Shown here: piece after piece, positions 16,938-26,355 of the stretch
Numbering within the stretch: the first letter of the stretch is position 1
Layout: each line of letters starts with the position of its first letter
Source: JABWBD01 sp040768665
GTDB taxonomy: Bacteria; Planctomycetota; Planctomycetia; Pirellulales; Thermoguttaceae
NCBI GenBank assembly: GCA_040768665.1
Contig: JAXGMN010000015.1
Coordinates: 1 to 64,000, forward strand
Reading direction: 5' to 3'
Length of the DNA: 64,000 bases
The notes under the pieces: generated by a model
Told to the model about the DNA's origin: nothing
Database searches by the model: none
The model's input: only the letters and a program-made list of their open reading frames with translations
Position numbers and translations under genes: made by a program

Positions 16938-19301
16938 TCACTCGCGCACCAGGATGACTCGATCCACGTAGACGGCTTCGACCTCGGCCGGATCGCGGAC
17001 CACGGGCGCCGCCCAGGCATACGCGAGCTTGCCCAGAGTGTGAACGCCAAGGTCGATCAACCGGTACTCGTTTCCACGAATCGCCGCGACCGGCACTTGT
17101 TTTGAAACGATGCTGCGATGCGCGTCGTCGTCGTAGATCCCGAGGGTCATTGCCGCGCCGTCGTCGGCCGTGGCGTCGCATCGGACCAACATGGAGACTC
17201 GCCAGCGGCTGCCGTCCGTGACACCGTAGTCGCCCAAGGGATAGCTGTGGCATGCCCAAATCGTGTGCGTGTTCGGCATGCGGCGAGTGAAACCGTTCGA
17301 GGCGGCCTCGTCTTTTTCGATTCGGTAGAGCCCGGGCCGGGATCGCGGAATGTAGTCGGCTTCCTGCAGATCGATCCAGTCTTCCTTCGCACGTCCCCGG
17401 CACTGCTCGGGGGTGTCGCCGGGGGGGATCCGCTTCTTTAGCATGAAGGGGAGGTCGTCGCCGAAGTCGTCGGGTATGCGATGCCCCTGGCGATACTCGC
17501 CGGCGTTGTGCTCTTCTAGGAGTTCACGGAAGTCGCGCAGTGCGGCGACCGGGTCTTCCGGTCCGCGAAATTCCGTGCCCGTGCGTAGGGCTTCGGCCCT
17601 CAGGGAGTCATAGCGGCGGAGCCAGACGTGGTCCAGCGCCAATCGCTCGCGCCGGACCCGCTCGGCCAGCAAGGGATCGTCGGCCACCGCAGCGGCCGCC
17701 TGGTCGAACAGCGCGGCCGCGCGGTTCATGTCGTCGAGGGTCAGCCCGCCGCGGGTGTTGTCGGTGAAGCACCGGATCGGGCTCCCGGCGCGCCGACCGG
17801 CGTCGCTCATGAGCTCGATGGATTGGGTGAGAGCGGGACCGGCTGCTCCGTAATAGCCGTTCATGAACTCTCTGAGAAGTGCCTTTTCGTCCGATTCCGG
17901 TTTCCACAAGAGGTGGGCCAGGTACCAGGCGCGGAGCCGCACGAAATCGCCGACGCGGCATCCGCTGTCGCCCTGCTCGAAGATGCCGATCGCGCCATGG
18001 TTGGCGAAATAGCGGAGATTCGGCGCCAGCACGTGAAAGTTCGGATGGGGCAGGAGGTAGCCTCGGAAGTTGGTAACGTAATCCCAGATGAAGAGCTGCG
18101 GAGAAATGCTCGCCCATGCTTCCAGGTCTTTCCGGAAGGCCTCGTTGGCAGCATCCTGGCCGTCGGCCAGCGTCTCGACGAAGGAGCATTCGATGGAACA
18201 GAGCCGTATGACCACGTTGTGCCGCGGGCGGACGTGGCGGGGCGGCTTGCGGGTGTATTGGTAGGCCAGGGTTTCGATCAGGATGTCGGGGAACTCCTTT
18301 TCCACTTCTTCAGCGACCGCATTGACAAAGTGGATGAGTGTGCCGGCGTGCGTACCCTCCTCCTCGTCGACGGCTTTGCACTGTTCGCATTCACAGTGGC
18401 CGTCCCAGTCGTTCTGGCTGATGGAGATCATCGTTGCGCCGGGGTTGGCCCGGATTCGCTCCTTCACGACCCGGACCATCTCGCGGCGCATCTCGGCATT
18501 GGTGAGACACAACTGGGAGCGTTCTTTTCTTCGCTCGCCGCCGATGAGGCTGTACCATTCGGGGTGTTCGTCGAAGTACGTGGCGACCGGCAACAGACCG
18601 TTGATCTGGTAGAAGGTGTGGACCCAACCGATCAGGCCGTTGGGCCCACCGTACTCGTCGGGAATTGAGTAGTGATCGTGTCCGTTGAGCCGCATCCGCG
18701 CGGAAAAGACCCCCATGGTGCGCTGCTCGTCTTCGGTGACCAGGCTGTGATCGGTGAAGCAGCCGTCGGAGAGTTGCAGGTAGCGGACCGCACGATCGGC
18801 GATCCGCGGAGCGTAGGTCACATCGAGCCGCGGCACGGTAAGTGTCGGACGGCTGGGAATGTATGATTCCGTGGCGGTCCACCAGCGAACGCCGACGACG
18901 TCCTCGAGAAAGGTGTAAACGGCATAGAGGGGGCCGCGGCGCGGGTGGCCTGTCAGCACCAGGTCGCGACCGGCGGTCTTGATGACGATGGCGTCGGGCG
19001 GCAGACTGGCGGGCTGAAGTTCCGGGAACATCGCGCGAACGGCCGCGCTGTTGCCCACGTGGATACGAGGCTGCTTGTCGGGCACGTTGGCGTCGGACAC
19101 GATCGGCAGGGCGGCGCCGGTGACTTTCGCGAGATGACTGCACAGCTCGCGGGCCGCCGTTTCCTCGACCGCCGCAGAGCGATGCGGGATCACGATCACG
19201 TATTCGCTCTTGCCTTCGCGGCTGAGAAGCAACTCCTGGTTGGCTGAAGCCATCCCAGCCGGGAACAACAAGAGGCCGACGGTACAGACGAAGGTTTTCA
19301 T
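16938..19301 (-). CDS. Secreted DUF4838 domain protein
   Basis: 787 residues with a Sec signal (MKTFVCTVGLLLFPAGMASA). The N-terminal domain (about 20-140) resembles the hexosaminidase/glucuronidase-type N-domain, with ELLLSREGKSEYVIVIP and PRIHVGNSAAV. It is followed by the DUF4838 barrel-like core (about 150-470: SQLCLTNAEMRREMVRVVKE, ISISQNDWDGHCECEQCKAV). The C-terminal region is helical, then beta-rich. The CxCxxC set with paired acidic residues is characteristic of this family, which is found beside polysaccharide-degrading genes. The enzymatic activity is not established. The ATG at 19299-19301 opens directly into the signal peptide; the longer frame upstream runs into repeat A and is rejected. 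Confidence 0.8.
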   Translation of the reverse strand: MKTFVCTVGLLLFPAGMASANQELLLSREGKSEYVIVIPHRSAAVEETAARELCSHLAKVTGAALPIVSDANVPDKQPRIHVGNSAAVRAMFPELQPASLPPDAIVIKTAGRDLVLTGHPRRGPLYAVYTFLEDVVGVRWWTATESYIPSRPTLTVPRLDVTYAPRIADRAVRYLQLSDGCFTDHSLVTEDEQRTMGVFSARMRLNGHDHYSIPDEYGGPNGLIGWVHTFYQINGLLPVATYFDEHPEWYSLIGGERRKERSQLCLTNAEMRREMVRVVKERIRANPGATMISISQNDWDGHCECEQCKAVDEEEGTHAGTLIHFVNAVAEEVEKEFPDILIETLAYQYTRKPPRHVRPRHNVVIRLCSIECSFVETLADGQDAANEAFRKDLEAWASISPQLFIWDYVTNFRGYLLPHPNFHVLAPNLRYFANHGAIGIFEQGDSGCRVGDFVRLRAWYLAHLLWKPESDEKALLREFMNGYYGAAGPALTQSIELMSDAGRRAGSPIRCFTDNTRGGLTLDDMNRAAALFDQAAAAVADDPLLAERVRRERLALDHVWLRRYDSLRAEALRTGTEFRGPEDPVAALRDFRELLEEHNAGEYRQGHRIPDDFGDDLPFMLKKRIPPGDTPEQCRGRAKEDWIDLQEADYIPRSRPGLYRIEKDEAASNGFTRRMPNTHTIWACHSYPLGDYGVTDGSRWRVSMLVRCDATADDGAAMTLGIYDDDAHRSIVSKQVPVAAIRGNEYRLIDLGVHTLGKLAYAWAAPVVRDPAEVEAVYVDRVILVRE

Positions 19302-19430
19302 GTTTGAGATTCTAACTAGTGCCGGCTGGCGGGGCCACAAGCAGAGGCCCCAAGCAGGAACTGCTTCCAGGACGGAGGAGCGGATACTTAAAGGCCCCAA
19401 TAAAGGGTGGGTAGCTCCCGCCAGCCATTC

Positions 19431-19483
19431 GCAAAACACGAAAACAGCCGTATTCGGTAGGTGCCTGTCCCCGTTTTGTTAGA
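19431..19483. repeat. Hairpin repeat, family A (copy 2)
   Basis: GCAAAACACGAAAACAGCCG pairs partly with GTGCCTGTCCCCGTTTTGTT, followed by AGAGCCTC. It resembles the element at 3408-3458 and, like it, lies upstream of a minus-strand start. Confidence 0.5.
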
Positions 19484-19632
19484 GCCTCTTCGGGACCTTG
19501 ACACGGGCGCAACCAACGTTACCATAACAACTTGGAACTTGCGCCGCTGCAACGCCCGCAGCAGGCAGCTCATCGCACCCCCCGCACTTGCAAACCGGGT
19601 TGCGTCCTCCCTTCGGTCACCTTCCTGCGCTT

Positions 19633-20160
19633 ATGCTCCATACGCTCAAGACCATCGAAAGCTTCGTTACTCCGGTCGTGATGATTTCGGCCAACGGTCT
19701 GCTGTGCCTCGCGCTGTACAACCGCCTGGCTGTCATTGTGAACCGTGTGCGAACGATCAACAAGGAACGGTTCGATCTGTTCGGCCGGCTCGCGGCGATG
19801 GCCGGCCAGCCGCCGGCGTCGCCGGAGGTCGCCCACCTCGAGCACCGCCTGGAGGTTCTCGATGAACTGGGTCACCAGCTCTTCGACCGCGTGCGCATGA
19901 TCCGGGATTCCCTCGTCTGCTTGCTGGTCACCGTGCTCTTGATGCTGGGCTGCTCACTGCTTTTGGGAATCACATCCTTGATTCCCAACTGGGCATGGGT
20001 CGCACCGACGCTCTTCGTGGCGGGCGTGGCCGTGATGATGCTGGGCGTTTTGCGAGCGATCCAGGAACTCTCGGTCGCCCTGTCGCCGCTGCGGTTCGAG
20101 CACGACATGCTCGAACATTTACAACGCGAAAACGGTCGGGACGAATCCGACGGCGTCTGA
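19633..20160 (+). CDS. DUF2721-like membrane protein
   Basis: 175 residues. An N-terminal hydrophobic segment (about 8-28, ESFVTPVVMISANGLLCLAL) is followed by NRLAVIVNRVRTINKER, the hallmark of DUF2721 proteins. Two further membrane spans are LVCLLVTVLLMLGCSLLLGI and WVAPTLFVAGVAVMMLGVLR, with a charged C-terminus. Length fits the family (about 150-180). The role is unknown; it is inner-membrane by topology. The ATG at 19633 is chosen because the upstream part of the frame lacks a Shine-Dalgarno. Confidence 0.75.
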   Translation: MLHTLKTIESFVTPVVMISANGLLCLALYNRLAVIVNRVRTINKERFDLFGRLAAMAGQPPASPEVAHLEHRLEVLDELGHQLFDRVRMIRDSLVCLLVTVLLMLGCSLLLGITSLIPNWAWVAPTLFVAGVAVMMLGVLRAIQELSVALSPLRFEHDMLEHLQRENGRDESDGV

Positions 20161-20290
20161 TCGCGCCTTGAGCAACCGGCTCTCTTGCCGGCCCTCGACT
20201 CCGGGACCTCCGCGAATCGGTTGCATTGCATCCGACCCGGTGATAGAGTTCACCCCATGGACCGGACAATCACGGCATCTCATTCAAGGG

Positions 20291-20467
20291 GTGGCACCAT
20301 GCGGTGCGAGTCTCTGTCACCTGGGAAACATTGCCATGCGGTTGGGACGGAAGATCCCCTGGGATCCCGAGGCCCAGCAGTGTCCGAACGACGAGGAAGC
20401 CAACGCAATGCTCAAGCGGCCGTACCGGAAGCCGTGGAAACGGTCCATCGAACGAGGTGCCCCATGA
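20291..20467 (+). pseudogene. C-terminal remnant of a Gfo/Idh/MocA oxidoreductase
   Basis: The frame reads ASLCHLGNIAMRLGRKIPWD, then NDEEANAMLKRPYRKPW. This matches the last about 45 residues of this window's Gfo/Idh/MocA enzymes (compare CHLGNIARRLGRHLKWDP in the gene ending at 12227). Nothing of the Rossmann domain or signal is present upstream, where DUF2721 ends at 20160. The remnant's stop overlaps the next gene's start as ATGA (20464-20467), suggesting the ancestral operon was oxidoreductase followed by the glycosidase-like gene and that a deletion removed most of the first gene. Confidence 0.8.
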
Positions 20468-23277
20468 ACGCGAAATCAGTTTGGAGCGTCTGGTGTCTTG
20501 TTTTTGCCTCAGTGTTGCTGGCCGCTTCGCAGGTGTCGGCTGCGGCGGTTGACGATCCCGAGCGAATCCAGCCGTGGCCAAAAAACCTTCGGTATTGGCA
20601 GTACCGGGGACAACCGCTGCTGTTGTTGGGCGGGAGCAAGGACGACAACCTGTTCCAGATCCCGGATCTCAAGCAGCACCTGGAGGAAATGGCACGGGCC
20701 GGCGCGAACTATATCCGCAACACAATGAGCGATCGCCACGACAAGGGCTTCGAGGTCTACCCGTTCAAGCAGTTGCCCGACGGACGGTACGACCTCGAGC
20801 AGTGGAACGAGCAGTATTGGCGGCGGTTCGAGAACATGCTCCGGTGGACGCACGAGAAGCGTATTATCGTGCAGATCGAGGTCTGGGACCGTTTCGACTA
20901 CTCGCGCGACCACTGGGAACCGCATCCGTACAATCCAAAGAACAATGTCAACTACACGTACGAGCAGTCGGGCTTTGCCGAGCACTACCCCGATCATCCG
21001 GGCCGCAACCGGCAGCCGTTTTTCTTCACGACGCCCAAGCAACGGAACAATACCGTCGTTCTGCCTTATCAGCAGCGGTTCGTCGACAAGCTGCTGTCCT
21101 ATTCGCTCCAGTACGATCATGTTCTCTACTGTATGGACAACGAGACGTCCGGCGAGGAGGCATGGGGAGCCTGGTGGGCAGATTTCATTCGCCGCCGTGC
21201 CGCCGAGGCGGGAAAGAAGGTGGCGGTCACGGAGATGTGGGACGCCTGGGATTTGAAGTCGGAAGAACACCGGCGGACGCTCGACCATCCGGAGCGGTAC
21301 GACTTTGCCGACGTCGCGCAAAACAATCAGAAGAAGGGCCAGGAGCACTGGGACAACTTCCAGTGGGTGCGCCGCCATATCGCCAAGGCACCGCGCCCGC
21401 TCAATACCGTGAAGACCTACGGGGCCGACGGCGGGCGATTCGGAAACAATCGAGACGGGGTGGAGCGGTGGTGGCGTCACGTGATCGGAGGGGCCGCCTC
21501 GGCGAGGTTCCACCGGCCCGATTCCGGCCTGGGGCTTTCGCCGCCCGCGGTTGCTTCGCTTGTGGCCGCGCGGAAGCTGGAGTCGCTGATCAAGCTGTGG
21601 GACGTGGAACCGGCAAATGAGCTGCTCTCGGACCGCCGTGAGAACGAAGCGTATTTGGCGGCGCGGCCGGGCATGGCTTACGCGCTGTACTTCACGGACG
21701 GCGGAGCGGTGGGGCTGGATCTGAAAAAGACCGAGGGGGAATTCCTGCTACGCTGGATTGATATCGGCAGCGGCGACTGGGGCAAACAGGAAACGATCCG
21801 CGGCGGCCGCGTCGCGACGATTCAGACCCCGGGCAAGGGACATTGGGCCGCGGCGATCGTGAAGTCGGGAGCCACGGCCGGCGGTCCGGGCGATCCGTTG
21901 CGAAGCCCCGCGGTTCGCATCGCGCCGGTCTCGTTTGCAGGGTCAGAGAAGAACCGGATGCAAGGCCCCTTGCGGGTCCATCCGACCAACCCTCGCTATT
22001 TCACCGACGATACGGGCCGGGCGATCCTTCTTACCGGTTCCCATACGTGGAACAATCTCGTCGACATGAGCCCGGGCGATCCGCCCCAGCGGTTCGATTA
22101 CGGCGCGTATCTCGATTGGATGGCGAAGTATCCGCACAACTTCTTCCGGCTGTGGGCGTGGGATCTGCTGTCGTGGAATACGGGGGGCAATCGGGAGGCG
22201 AAACCCCTTGCCCATGTTGTCTCGCCCCAACCATGGAAGCGAACCGGACCCGGCAAGGCCCTGGATGGGAAGCCGAAATTCGACCTCGGCCAGTTCAACG
22301 ACGAATACTTCACGCGACTCGCCGATCGCGTGAGAGCGGCGAGAGACCGCCGTATCTACGCCGCGGTAATGCTCTTTGAAGGGTGGGGACTTCAGTTCTC
22401 ACCGGGAGCCTGGCAGCACCATCCGTTTCATCCGGACAACAACACCAACGGCATCAACGGCGATCTCGACGGCGACGGACGCGGACTGGAAGTCCACACC
22501 GGACGCGACCCGGAAATCACCCGCTTGCAGCAGGCCTACGCTGGCAAGGTGATTGATACCGTCAACGAGTTCGACAACGTGCTCTACGAGATTTCCAACG
22601 AGAACCATCCGGCCTCCACCGACTGGCAGTATGCCATGATCCGGTTCATCCATGAATACGAACGGACGAAGCCCAAGCAGCATCCGGTCGGCATGACGTT
22701 TCAATACAAGGGCGGCAGCAACAAGGCGCTCTTCGACAGCCCGGCCGATTGGATTTCCCCCAATCCGGAAGGCGGCTATCGCGAGGATCCGCCCGCCGCC
22801 GACGGCTCGAAGGTGATTGTGACGGATACCGATCATCTCTGGGGCATCGGCGGAAACCCGGCGTGGGTTTGGAAGAGTTTTCTCCGCGGGTTGAATCCGA
22901 TCTTCATGGACCCCTACGACGGCTCCGTGCTTCAAGGAAAGATGGAGCCGTCCCGACTCGATCCAATCCGTAAGAGCATGGGTTACGTTCTCGAGTGGTC
23001 GGGGAAGATCGACCTGGCGGCAATGACTCCACGCGGCGATCTGGCGTCGTCGAAGTACTGTCTGGCCAACCCGGGCAAGGAATACCTGGTGTACCTGCCG
23101 GCCCCAGAGGCGAACGTATCGCTGGAGTTGCCAGCGGGCAATTATTCGACAGTGTGGTTCGACACCGTGTCGGGCAAGGAAGAGGAAGCGAAGAGTCTCA
23201 AGCATACGGGCGGAAGCCCGAAGTTGCGCACACCGTTTGCGTCGGACTTGCTCATGCATGTGCGGCGGATTCCGTGA
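20464..23277 (+). CDS. Secreted double glycosidase-like protein (DUF4038/GH-A type)
   Basis: 937 residues with a Sec signal (SVWCLVFASVLLAASQVSAA). Two TIM-barrel-like halves follow. Half 1 (about 40-390) has NLRYWQYRGQPLLLLGGSKD and VLYCMDNETSGEEAW. Half 2 (about 500-850) has RYFTDDTGRAILLTGSHTWN, FFRLWAWDLLSW and VLYEISNENHPASTDWQY. The NE pairs at the barrel end fit clan GH-A acid/base residues, as in DUF4038-like enzymes. The C-terminus (about 860-937, SSKYCLANPGKEYLVYLPAP) is a beta sandwich of the 'putative collagen-binding domain' type. A tandem fusion of two such barrels is unusual. The start is chosen by the signal peptide and the ATGA overlap with the oxidoreductase remnant. Confidence 0.75.
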   Translation: MNAKSVWSVWCLVFASVLLAASQVSAAAVDDPERIQPWPKNLRYWQYRGQPLLLLGGSKDDNLFQIPDLKQHLEEMARAGANYIRNTMSDRHDKGFEVYPFKQLPDGRYDLEQWNEQYWRRFENMLRWTHEKRIIVQIEVWDRFDYSRDHWEPHPYNPKNNVNYTYEQSGFAEHYPDHPGRNRQPFFFTTPKQRNNTVVLPYQQRFVDKLLSYSLQYDHVLYCMDNETSGEEAWGAWWADFIRRRAAEAGKKVAVTEMWDAWDLKSEEHRRTLDHPERYDFADVAQNNQKKGQEHWDNFQWVRRHIAKAPRPLNTVKTYGADGGRFGNNRDGVERWWRHVIGGAASARFHRPDSGLGLSPPAVASLVAARKLESLIKLWDVEPANELLSDRRENEAYLAARPGMAYALYFTDGGAVGLDLKKTEGEFLLRWIDIGSGDWGKQETIRGGRVATIQTPGKGHWAAAIVKSGATAGGPGDPLRSPAVRIAPVSFAGSEKNRMQGPLRVHPTNPRYFTDDTGRAILLTGSHTWNNLVDMSPGDPPQRFDYGAYLDWMAKYPHNFFRLWAWDLLSWNTGGNREAKPLAHVVSPQPWKRTGPGKALDGKPKFDLGQFNDEYFTRLADRVRAARDRRIYAAVMLFEGWGLQFSPGAWQHHPFHPDNNTNGINGDLDGDGRGLEVHTGRDPEITRLQQAYAGKVIDTVNEFDNVLYEISNENHPASTDWQYAMIRFIHEYERTKPKQHPVGMTFQYKGGSNKALFDSPADWISPNPEGGYREDPPAADGSKVIVTDTDHLWGIGGNPAWVWKSFLRGLNPIFMDPYDGSVLQGKMEPSRLDPIRKSMGYVLEWSGKIDLAAMTPRGDLASSKYCLANPGKEYLVYLPAPEANVSLELPAGNYSTVWFDTVSGKEEEAKSLKHTGGSPKLRTPFASDLLMHVRRIP

Positions 23278-23281
23278 AAAT

Positions 23282-23420
23282 GCAGCGCCGGTAGGTCCTG
23301 CTTGCCGAGCGGGACCTGGAGTTGCCAACAACCTCGGAACACGTTCCGAGCGCTCCGAATTACAACTGACCTTATTTCATGTCCCGCTTGCCGAACGGGA
23401 CCTTGTTGGGCAATGGACGC
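23282..23420. repeat. Family D hairpin units
   Basis: GGTCCTGCTTGCCGAGCGGG (about 23292-23311) and TCCCGCTTGCCGAACGGGAC (about 23383-23402) are copies of the family D palindrome seen at 15070-15203. Confidence 0.6.
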
Positions 23421-23465
23421 TCCGCGCTTGAAAGAGGCGCCGGGATCGGCGAGAGTGAGAATCGT

Positions 23466-23735
23466 TTAACTGTAAACGCCACCACCGACCCCGCGTCGGT
23501 GGGGCGATGTTTGGCAACTACAACCGCCAGAAAAACCCTCCTTCCGTGATTTCGCTTCCGTCGCTCAGCCCGTAGAGGCGAGCGGCGGAAGCGAAATCAC
23601 AGAACGGCCTACAGGATCGCGGTTTGTAGTTGCCAAACATCGCCCCACCGGGATAAACCGCGGTGGTGGCGTTTACAGTTTGAGAATCGTTTTGGCAAGT
23701 CAGGTCCCGCTCGGCAAGCGGGACCTACTCGGAAT
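23466..23735. repeat. Large nested palindrome (MITE-like, family E)
   Basis: Three nested arm pairs are visible. The outer pair is AACTGTAAACGCCACCACCG (23468-23487) with its exact complement at 23661-23680. The middle pair is about 31 bp (CGGTGGGGCGATGTTTGGCA and on, 23496-23526, with 23619-23650). The inner pair is CCGTGATTTCGCTTCCG (23544-23560) with CGGAAGCGAAATCAC (23585-23599). A direct TGAGAATCGTTT flanks both outer ends. A family D hairpin follows at 23700-23730. The whole 23278-23750 spacer is non-coding. Confidence 0.8.
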
Positions 23736-23750
23736 CCAGGAGTGAAAGTC

Positions 23751-24977
23751 ATGGCACCGATAACCTGTTTGCGAAGCAGCCGTCGGCTCCGTACGACGCT
23801 GTTCACAGCGATGCTGGTTTTCCTCGCCTCGCCGGCGACACGTGCAGAGATGAAGTTCCGCCACCATTACGTCGACCGCGAACTGCCCGGGAACTCCTGG
23901 GGACAGACCGCTACGGCGGACCTGGACCGCGACGGGCGTCCGGATTTCATTACCGGCCGCAGTCGGGCGGAGATCGTGTGGTATCGGATGGCAAAGCCGG
24001 GCAGTTGGACTCGCCACCGGCTGGGCGAGCAGTCGCCGTCGGACGTCGGCGGCGCGGCCATCGACGTGGATGGCGACGGTTGGATCGATTTCGTCGCCGG
24101 CGGGGCGTGGTATCGCAACACGGGGCGGCCGGCTGCGGAGTTGTTTGATCGCAACCTCTTCGACGAGGAGTTGAAAGCGGTTCACGACGTCGTCATCGCC
24201 GACGTCGATGGGGATGGGCGGCCCGACGTGCTTACGATGTCGGACAAGAACAATCTGCGGTGGTACCGCATCGCGTCGGACCCGCGCCAGCCGTGGCAAC
24301 GGCACGACATCGGGCCTTCCGTTCACGCGGGCATCGGCGTGGGCGATCTGGACGGGGACGGCGACCTGGACGTGGTCCGATCCAACCTGTGGTTCGAGAA
24401 CGTCGACGGACGCGGCACCCGCTGGGCGACCCGCGAGAACATCCCGTTCGGCAATGCGAATCCGCCCTATCCTCTGGCTACGCACTGTGCCGTGCTCGAC
24501 ATGGATGGCGACGGCGACCAGGACCTCGTGATGGCGGAGAACGAGATCCTGCGCGGCGGGATCGCCTGGTTGGAGAATGCCGACGGCAAGGGAGGCGCCT
24601 GGACGCGCCACGATCTTCCGCCCGGCGACGCGACTGCTCGCGGGGCATACCACTCGCTGATTGTGGCCGACTTCGACAACGACGGCGACGCGGACGTATT
24701 CACCTGCGAGATGGAAGGGATCGCCGGCGACGGGCCGCCGCGGTGGTTTATTTGGGAGAACGTCGACGGCCGGGGGCAGAAGTTCGGCGAGCGCGTCATC
24801 CTCGACGCCGGACTTGGCGGACATGGCGCCGTGGCCGCCGATTTCGACCGCGACGGCGACCTCGATCTCGTTAGCAAGCTCTGGCGCCCTCGCAAAGACA
24901 ACGCAAACGGCGGCAGAAACCACGTGGACTTCCTGGAGAACCTGCAGGTCGAGCGGGCCGGAGGACCGGCTCGCTGA
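23751..24977 (+). CDS. Secreted FG-GAP/VCBS repeat protein
   Basis: 408 residues from the ATG at 23751 (AGGAG 8 bp upstream), with a signal peptide LRTTLFTAMLVFLASPATRA. At least six FG-GAP/VCBS-type repeats with Ca-binding Asp patterns follow: ATADLDRDGRPDFITG, AAIDVDGDGWIDFVAG, VIADVDGDGRPDVLTM, GVGDLDGDGDLDVVRS, AVLDMDGDGDQDLVMA and VADFDNDGDADVFTCE. This makes a seven-bladed propeller likely. Such proteins are extracellular and bind ligands or carbohydrates; no catalytic motif is seen. A GTG nine bases earlier is an alternative start. Confidence 0.85.
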   Translation: MAPITCLRSSRRLRTTLFTAMLVFLASPATRAEMKFRHHYVDRELPGNSWGQTATADLDRDGRPDFITGRSRAEIVWYRMAKPGSWTRHRLGEQSPSDVGGAAIDVDGDGWIDFVAGGAWYRNTGRPAAELFDRNLFDEELKAVHDVVIADVDGDGRPDVLTMSDKNNLRWYRIASDPRQPWQRHDIGPSVHAGIGVGDLDGDGDLDVVRSNLWFENVDGRGTRWATRENIPFGNANPPYPLATHCAVLDMDGDGDQDLVMAENEILRGGIAWLENADGKGGAWTRHDLPPGDATARGAYHSLIVADFDNDGDADVFTCEMEGIAGDGPPRWFIWENVDGRGQKFGERVILDAGLGGHGAVAADFDRDGDLDLVSKLWRPRKDNANGGRNHVDFLENLQVERAGGPAR

Positions 24978-24999
24978 CCTCGGCACGGTCCGCCCGCCG

Positions 25000-26325
25000 T
25001 TACTGCTCGCTGATGCAATAAAGATGCTTCTTTCCCTTGAGGAGCAGTTGATCTCCGACGATTGCCGGGGAGGCGTCGAACTCATCGTCGAGCTTGTTGG
25101 TGGCCAGGACTTCCAACTTGCCGGAGTGCCGGATCACCTGGGCCGTGCCCCGACGGCCGACGAAATAAATGCGTCCGTCCGCTCCCACCGGCGACGCGTA
25201 GATGCCGCCGACGCCGTCGAGACGTTCTTTGACGAAATGGGGCTTGCCGGTCCAGGCCTGGTAGCAGGAAATAATGGCATTGTTGCCCGAGCAGACATAG
25301 AGCTTGTCGCCGTAGAGAAGAGGCGAGGGGACGTACGGGGTGGCCTGATCGACCTGCCAGCGGATGGCGTCGGTGCCGGTCAGGTCGCCGGTGTGGCCGA
25401 GCTCGATTGCCAACAGTGCGCTGCCGCGAAAACCGCTTGTGCAGAAGACCAGCCCGAAACCGGCTACCGGCGCGGGGATCACGTTGGCCGTCTGCCCGCT
25501 GCACTTCCAGATCACCTCGCCCGTCTCGACGTCGTAGGCGCGGACGAAGCTGTTCGCATTGATGACCGCCTGGAGCCTGCCGCCGACTTCGACGCCCAGG
25601 GGCGTCGACCAGGAGGTCATCTCGTCGCGGTCTTTTTGCCAAAGGATGCGGCCGGTCGACTTCTCCAGCGCGTAGATAGCCGACCGGCCCTCGTGGTCCA
25701 TGACGACGACCAGGGCATTGCCGATCAGGCCGGGCGAGCTGCCTTCGCCGAACATCGACTTTGTCTTCAGCTTGCCGAGATCGCGGCTCCACGTGTGCTC
25801 GCCGTTGATGTCGTAGCAGTGCACGCCGCGCGAGCCGAACGAGGCCCAGACGTGCTCGCCGTCGGTCACCGGCGAATAGGAGGCGAAGCCGTGGTCGGGA
25901 TGGTGGCCTTCGTGCGGCATTTCTTCGCGGGCGGTCCTCTGCCAGAGAATCCGTCCGGATTCGCGGTCGAGGCAGACGAGGTCGAACTGGTAAACGTTCT
26001 TCGGTGCCCGTCCGCCATGGAAGGGCTTCGGTGCGCCGTCGGCCTCCGCCGGAGCCGGTCCCTGCCGGTCGGTCTCGATGGTGGTCAAGAAGAAGATCTT
26101 CTCGCCCCACACGATCGGGCTGGAGGTCCCTTGGCCCGGGATCGCGACCTTCCACCGGATATTCTTTGTTTCACTCCAGTTCACCGGCGGTGTCCCGGTC
26201 GGCGAAACGCCCGACGAGAGCGGGCCTCGCCAGGTGGGCCAGTAGTCCTCGGCTTGGCCGGCGCGGGCGGCGGCTGCGAACAACGTGACTGCAAGAACGA
26301 AACCCGTCAATAATGTCTTGGCCAT
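25000..26325 (-). CDS. Exported PQQ-like beta-propeller protein
   Basis: 441 residues with a Sec signal (MAKTLLTGFVLAVTLFAAAA), then WPTWRGPLSSGVSP, the usual start of planctomycete PQQ-binding-like propellers. Repeats with the GxxxWxx sheet pattern follow: SGRILWQRTA, GEHTWSRDLG, TGRILWQKDR, GEVIWKCSGQ and AIRWQVDQ. No dehydrogenase active site is seen, so a scaffold or BamB-like role is as likely as catalysis. A second such protein is encoded at 45941-47221. It is convergent with the FG-GAP gene. Confidence 0.85.
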   Translation of the reverse strand: MAKTLLTGFVLAVTLFAAAARAGQAEDYWPTWRGPLSSGVSPTGTPPVNWSETKNIRWKVAIPGQGTSSPIVWGEKIFFLTTIETDRQGPAPAEADGAPKPFHGGRAPKNVYQFDLVCLDRESGRILWQRTAREEMPHEGHHPDHGFASYSPVTDGEHVWASFGSRGVHCYDINGEHTWSRDLGKLKTKSMFGEGSSPGLIGNALVVVMDHEGRSAIYALEKSTGRILWQKDRDEMTSWSTPLGVEVGGRLQAVINANSFVRAYDVETGEVIWKCSGQTANVIPAPVAGFGLVFCTSGFRGSALLAIELGHTGDLTGTDAIRWQVDQATPYVPSPLLYGDKLYVCSGNNAIISCYQAWTGKPHFVKERLDGVGGIYASPVGADGRIYFVGRRGTAQVIRHSGKLEVLATNKLDDEFDASPAIVGDQLLLKGKKHLYCISEQ

Positions 26326-26355
26326 CGGATACCTATCCTTTCCGTTGCTGTTTCT

